DNA from: Lentinus brumalis | Lineage: Eukaryota > Basidiomycota > Agaricomycetes > Polyporales > Polyporaceae | Length of the DNA stretch: 64,000 bases | Assembly: GCA_001792895.1 (NCBI GenBank) | Contig: MARA01000015.1 | Location: 310,001 to 374,000, forward strand | Reading direction: 5' to 3' | Part shown: positions 60,398 through 64,000 of the stretch, in pieces | Position numbering within the stretch: the first letter of the stretch is position 1 | Layout of the letters: each line of letters begins with the position of its first letter | Position numbers and translations under genes: made by a program | The notes under the pieces: generated by a model | What the model saw: the letters and a program-made list of their open reading frames with translations, nothing else | Told to the model about the DNA's origin: nothing | Databases searched by the model: none

Positions 60398-62138
60398 ATG
60401 TCTTCCGACACAGATGCGGCTACTGCGGTTGTAGCTCTATTTAAAAGCAAGTACGTCGCGTATTTCTGGCTAGCCGCTGCCGTTACAGATGAAGACAACG
60501 TTCTCTGACACATCCGCACAGCTACATAGGCTCCTACTGCGGTGGGGCCGCCGCGGGTACATTCACTGCAGTTCACGCTTCCCCATATCAACCTGACGCT
60601 TTCCCTTGATGTAGTTCTCTTCATTTACGACGCCTTCATAACGCTTGATCAAGAGGTTGCATACTTCTGGACCAAGAGCATTCACGGAGCAGCCCTCTTG
60701 TTCTTCGCGAACAAGTGGATCACCATGATGTTCTACGTCATGGTGATGGTCCAGCTTGCATATCTTCCTTCGGATCAGGTAAGCAGCTATATTCCGAGCC
60801 ATACCCAATCTGACCGGAAGCAGCGGTTCGTATAAGGCCTCGTAGAGCCTATAGGATTGTGGGATAATTGTGGATGTACGCAGGTGTTCCTGGTTTCAAT
60901 TAGCATTACAGGCGGTCAAGATACTGCAAGTAGTTCCCGCCGCAGGTATGTTATGCATCTAGTCCTAACATCATGATCGCTGACACGCGGTCAGCCTTCT
61001 CTGCCCTCCGGGCATATGTGTTAAGCAGAAGCAAGCTTCTTGGATTACTTGTCTTGGCTCTGTCTCTAGCGCCAGTAGGTGCCAACCTGGTCAGTACACA
61101 TATATCCCTTGATTATAACATGCAGCAGTGACGGTATATATTGCAGGTATTTTATGGCTTGCAGATCTCAGGAGTGAACTTCCCTCCGTTCGGATGTCTC
61201 GCAGCAGATAACGTAACTGCCGCATTCAATATTAAGTAAGTTCGCCTGCTTCAATCTCATCGCACGCATTGGTGCTGACTCCGTGAAAGGCGTAGGTCGG
61301 CTAATAGGGAAGAGTAATGTTGCATGCTCATCGACAGAACCGCAATTTCACAGTTGTGTACACTGCTCGAGTACCGCTCATCGCTGCCGACATCATACTC
61401 ATCTACATTACCTGGACAAAACTGAGAAGCTGGGTTGCTCTGAGGGATATCCGCCAGTCCAAGAGGCTTTCATTGTCAGATATCCTCTTTCGCGGTGGTA
61501 TGCTCTATCCTTTGGCCACGAGTGTATCTTACAGCTTACTGATTTCCTGACTCTGCGCACAGGCATCGTATACTTTGTGTATGTTCTGCAAATAGCTGAT
61601 GGGATGTGCGGCTGACATCAGCACACGAGAACAGTATTCTATTCCTGATGAATGTCCTCCACCTTGTTATGTCGGCGGATGCGGTGAGTCGGTCTCGCTC
61701 TGCCAATCTGTACACCTATCCTCATTCTCACAACAATCCAACAGGTAGCGAGCGATGGATTCGGGAGCTATGTCACTAATTTCACGGCACCGTATGTATT
61801 TTCTCCCGATGATCATATGTCGCGACTGTGTCATCCCTGTCCTTCGTTCATCCATTCACAGGATCACAGCGATCCTCATTTCGCGATTCCTCCTCGCCCT
61901 ACAAGAAACGAACCGGATGGTCGTCAGACTTGATCCCAATGATCCCTTGTACTCCTGGAGAAGCCCGTATGACAGTTCGCCAAGCTCCATCTCATCCCTG
62001 GGAGGTTTCATCAATCCAGCTCTTTCGGCGGAACTCGAACACGATCAAGGTTTTGAATTGCAGGTCCGCACGCCCTCAGAGGCCGGGGAGGATGCCGAAG
62101 GCGGGGTCCCGGCCGAGACCGCTGAGTTGACCGCGTAG
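60398..62138 (+). CDS. DUF6533 domain multi-pass membrane protein (second)
   Basis: A membrane protein of the same family as the gene at 1004. Exon 1 (60398-60450) encodes MSSDTDAATAVVALFKS, exon 2 (60522-60556) NYIGSYCGGAAA, and exon 3 (60616-60778) the DUF6533 core LFIYDAFITLDQEVAYFWTK with LLFFANKWITMMFYV. Then follow ALRAYVLSRSKLLGLLVLAL, GVNFPPFGCLA, TARVPLIAADIILIYITW, a GIVYFV helix, and ITAILISRFLLALQETNR before a hydrophilic acidic tail ending AELTA. In place of the usual NRY after the first helix it has NKW. Signature order and hydrophobic spacing fit the family. Function unknown; a sensing role is only inferred from topology. Confidence 0.85.
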
Positions 62139-62879
62139 TCTCTCGCTGCGGCCGAGACAGCTCATCGCCCGATAGATGCGCAATATCTCTGTTCCGTGTG
62201 TATTCTCTGCACTCCGTAATGGTCGATGTACTTCGGTATTTATATTGACGCCACCAGCGCACTGGAATTGCTCAGTGCTCATGTATACATGGCAGTCTTG
62301 GCGGCTCAGTGAGTGTTTCCTCCTCGTATCGAGACCCGACACTTCCCCTTCCCATCAATCCCTTCCTCCGCTCCCATGAAATATCGGCCGTCGAACCTGA
62401 AAAACTGTCTAGGTATTCCATGACTGGAGTTCCTACCGTTGACTACAGAGTCTAGTCTCAGACATAAGTAGGCCGAGACCGGGCCCGCCGATTGGCAACA
62501 GACGCAACAGACGTACTTACTTCAACGGGTTCTTCTACATGGCACAGTTGGCCTGTCCCGTCTTCGCATCATCCGACGGAGCTCCGTAGTTTCCATGGAT
62601 CCACCACAGACCTCCACCACCACCCATCCCCACGGCGTCCTCACGGCTACAATTTTGAGCGGCCCCCCTTCCTTCTCGAGCGCAAGCGTCGGCGGCAGAA
62701 CGGTTGTCTCCGCGGCTTCCACGCACCCCTAGAGGTACCGGGTAGCGTACCCTCATCGCCCAGGAACCCATGGTATGCGGATGATGGTCAATTTATATAT
62801 TGATTACTCGGCCCTCAGTCACGTCGGGCTCGTCAATAATGATTTAACCACCGCGACCCTTGAACTGCGTCACTAGACC

Positions 62880-63002
62880 AGCGGCCGTGTCTCAGATCTC
62901 AGCACAACTGATGGACCTGCTTCGTAGATGAACAAGATGCAGAGCGGCCGTATCTCAGGACTCGGACTGATGGTCCTGCTTTGTAGATGAACTTCGAGAT
63001 GC
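62880..63002. repeat. Two-copy tandem repeat, about 62-base unit
   Basis: Both units start AGCGGCCGT, share TCTCAG, CTGATGG, CCTGCTT and TAGATGAAC, and end AGATGC. They differ by about ten substitutions or small indels. Confidence 0.8.
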
Positions 63003-63341
63003 GGTCAGCGCCGACGAACCGTGCCCGCGAGTAAAGAAGTGCGCTCTACGCAAGTGGCATCATGGTCAAAAGCATCAGCGCTTGCCCAGCTGACCACCAC
63101 GGACAGTATACTAGTCGCCGAACTGCACGAAGATCTCCACGAGCGGCGAGGATGCACGCGCACGGACTGAATGGACGGTATGACCGATGATCGAGCGTCG
63201 TCGAAACGCGCCCAGGACGAAGCTGATTGCATACGACAAACGGCGAGGTAACTGACAATTGACAAACGGTCATTCAATTTTGCAACGCATTACAGTATGG
63301 TACTTCACATACGTCGAGCGAGAGACATAACAGAGTCAGCC

Positions 63342-63372
63342 ACAACACACACAAACACACACAATATACATG
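63342..63372. repeat. CA-rich simple repeat
   Basis: Imperfect CA/ACA run followed by ATATACATGTACAC, downstream of the right-edge gene. Confidence 0.7.
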
Positions 63373-63616
63373 TACACAGAAAGCAGAAAGCAAAGGGATG
63401 GAGGACGACAGCGAGAGCGATAGGGATAGCAAATGGGAAGACGGAAGACGATATGTACAAGACACTGCATGCAGGACATAGACGAGTGCGAAGGGCATAA
63501 CAACAACTTAAACAGACAACAAAATAACGGGGACAGAACACAACAAAGACGAGACGAGCGTACCTCAAGTCACTCACAGGCAACATTTTCCAGTCGAACA
63601 CACGTCCAGGGCACGC

Positions 63617-64000
63617 TTAACCCCGCATAACCCGCGGATGCTGCATCCCAGCCAGCTCCGACGCGTGCGCATGCGGATGAGCAGCATACGCACCCTGCAC
63701 ACCCGCCACGGGAAGCCTCACGATCCCCTCCCCGTACTCATGCTCCCCTCCAGCCGCGCTCCCGCTCGCCCTGCGCTTCTGCGCCTGCATCTGACGCACC
63801 GCCGCCCGTCTCGCCGCCGCCACCTGCGTATCTCCGAGCGGCTGCTCGCGCTGGCGCGAGCGCGAGCGTTCCTTGCCCTCGCGCATCAGCTCGACCTTCT
63901 CGGGGCGGCTCTTGCGTCCGACAGGCGGCCCCGCAGGGTCGGTCGGCGACGCCAGCCCGTTCGCGGGAGAAGGGAGCGAGGTAGGGTTGCGCCGGCCGGA
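63617..64000 (-). CDS. C-terminal end of a basic protein, cut by the window
   Basis: The minus-strand frame is open from the window edge to a stop at 63617, so the true start lies outside. The visible 127 residues are disordered and basic: GPPVGRKSRPEKVELMREGK, an Arg/Ser/Gln patch (ERSRSRQREQ), ARRAAVRQMQAQKRRAS, then a Gly/His/Ala tail ending HPRVMRG. No domain is visible. The Arg/Ser-rich part suggests a nuclear or RNA-related protein, but this is a guess. Confidence 0.6.
   Translation of the reverse strand, partial: SGRRNPTSLPSPANGLASPTDPAGPPVGRKSRPEKVELMREGKERSRSRQREQPLGDTQVAAARRAAVRQMQAQKRRASGSAAGGEHEYGEGIVRLPVAGVQGAYAAHPHAHASELAGMQHPRVMRG

Larger units (their letters stand above)
62139..63616. 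other. Intergenic stretch with repeats
   Basis: About 1.5 kb between convergent genes. Contains a tandem duplication at 62880-63002 and a CA-rich run at 63342-63372. No gene supported. Confidence 0.5.

Noticed and set aside
1..64000. CRISPR arrays, rRNA or tRNA genes
   Set aside because: No regularly spaced direct repeats and no recognisable rRNA or tRNA sequence were seen by eye. A tRNAscan-type search would be needed to exclude a single tRNA.

Overview
The window looks like genomic DNA of a mushroom-forming basidiomycete (Agaricomycetes). Genes are broken by many short GT-AG introns, mostly about 50-90 bases. Gene order is mixed on both strands without operons. Several families seen here (DUF6533 and DUF6534 membrane proteins, the zinc-ribbon/DDE transposase-like protein, DUF7025-type AAA ATPases, GH92 mannosidases) are typical of that group. 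The species cannot be named from sequence alone.

Layout. 0-4.3 kb: a doubtful left-edge fragment, a DUF6533 seven-helix-like membrane protein, and a nuclear-looking protein with a PKKRKV signal. 4.6-7.1 kb: a secreted type B carboxylesterase (minus). 7.2-16.4 kb: gene-poor. It holds an intact DUF6534 membrane protein (minus) flanked by two related, decayed loci that carry BTB/POZ-like remnants and a duplicated TATA promoter. 16.4-21.3 kb: two complete tandem paralogues plus a decayed third piece of a single-pass, mucin-like surface protein with a C-terminal PPPY tail. 22.5-26.9 kb: a GDSL acetylesterase, a small orphan protein and a nucleotidyltransferase-fold protein. 27-29 kb: non-coding DNA with degenerate tandem repeats, an 18-base palindrome and a telomere-like hairpin. 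29.2-33.6 kb: a large transposase-like gene. 34-39 kb: an orphan protein and a 1,121-residue serine-rich/acidic protein with a possible PH domain. 39.5-56.2 kb: two GH92 alpha-mannosidases in opposite orientation, enclosing an AAA+ ATPase and a Dal5-type MFS permease. 56.5-64 kb: a short-chain dehydrogenase, a second DUF6533 protein and the 3' end of a basic protein that leaves the window.

How genes fit together. Several products are secreted or at the surface: carboxylesterase, GDSL esterase, two GH92 enzymes, the PPPY surface proteins and three multi-pass membrane proteins. That suits a fungus that degrades polymers and senses its surroundings. No secondary-metabolite cluster, CRISPR array or defence island was found. 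The most notable observations are the three-member PPPY surface-protein array, a 9-base microexon in the AAA ATPase, a reading-frame break in the permease, the inverted GH92 pair, and a dense repeat zone next to the transposase-like gene.
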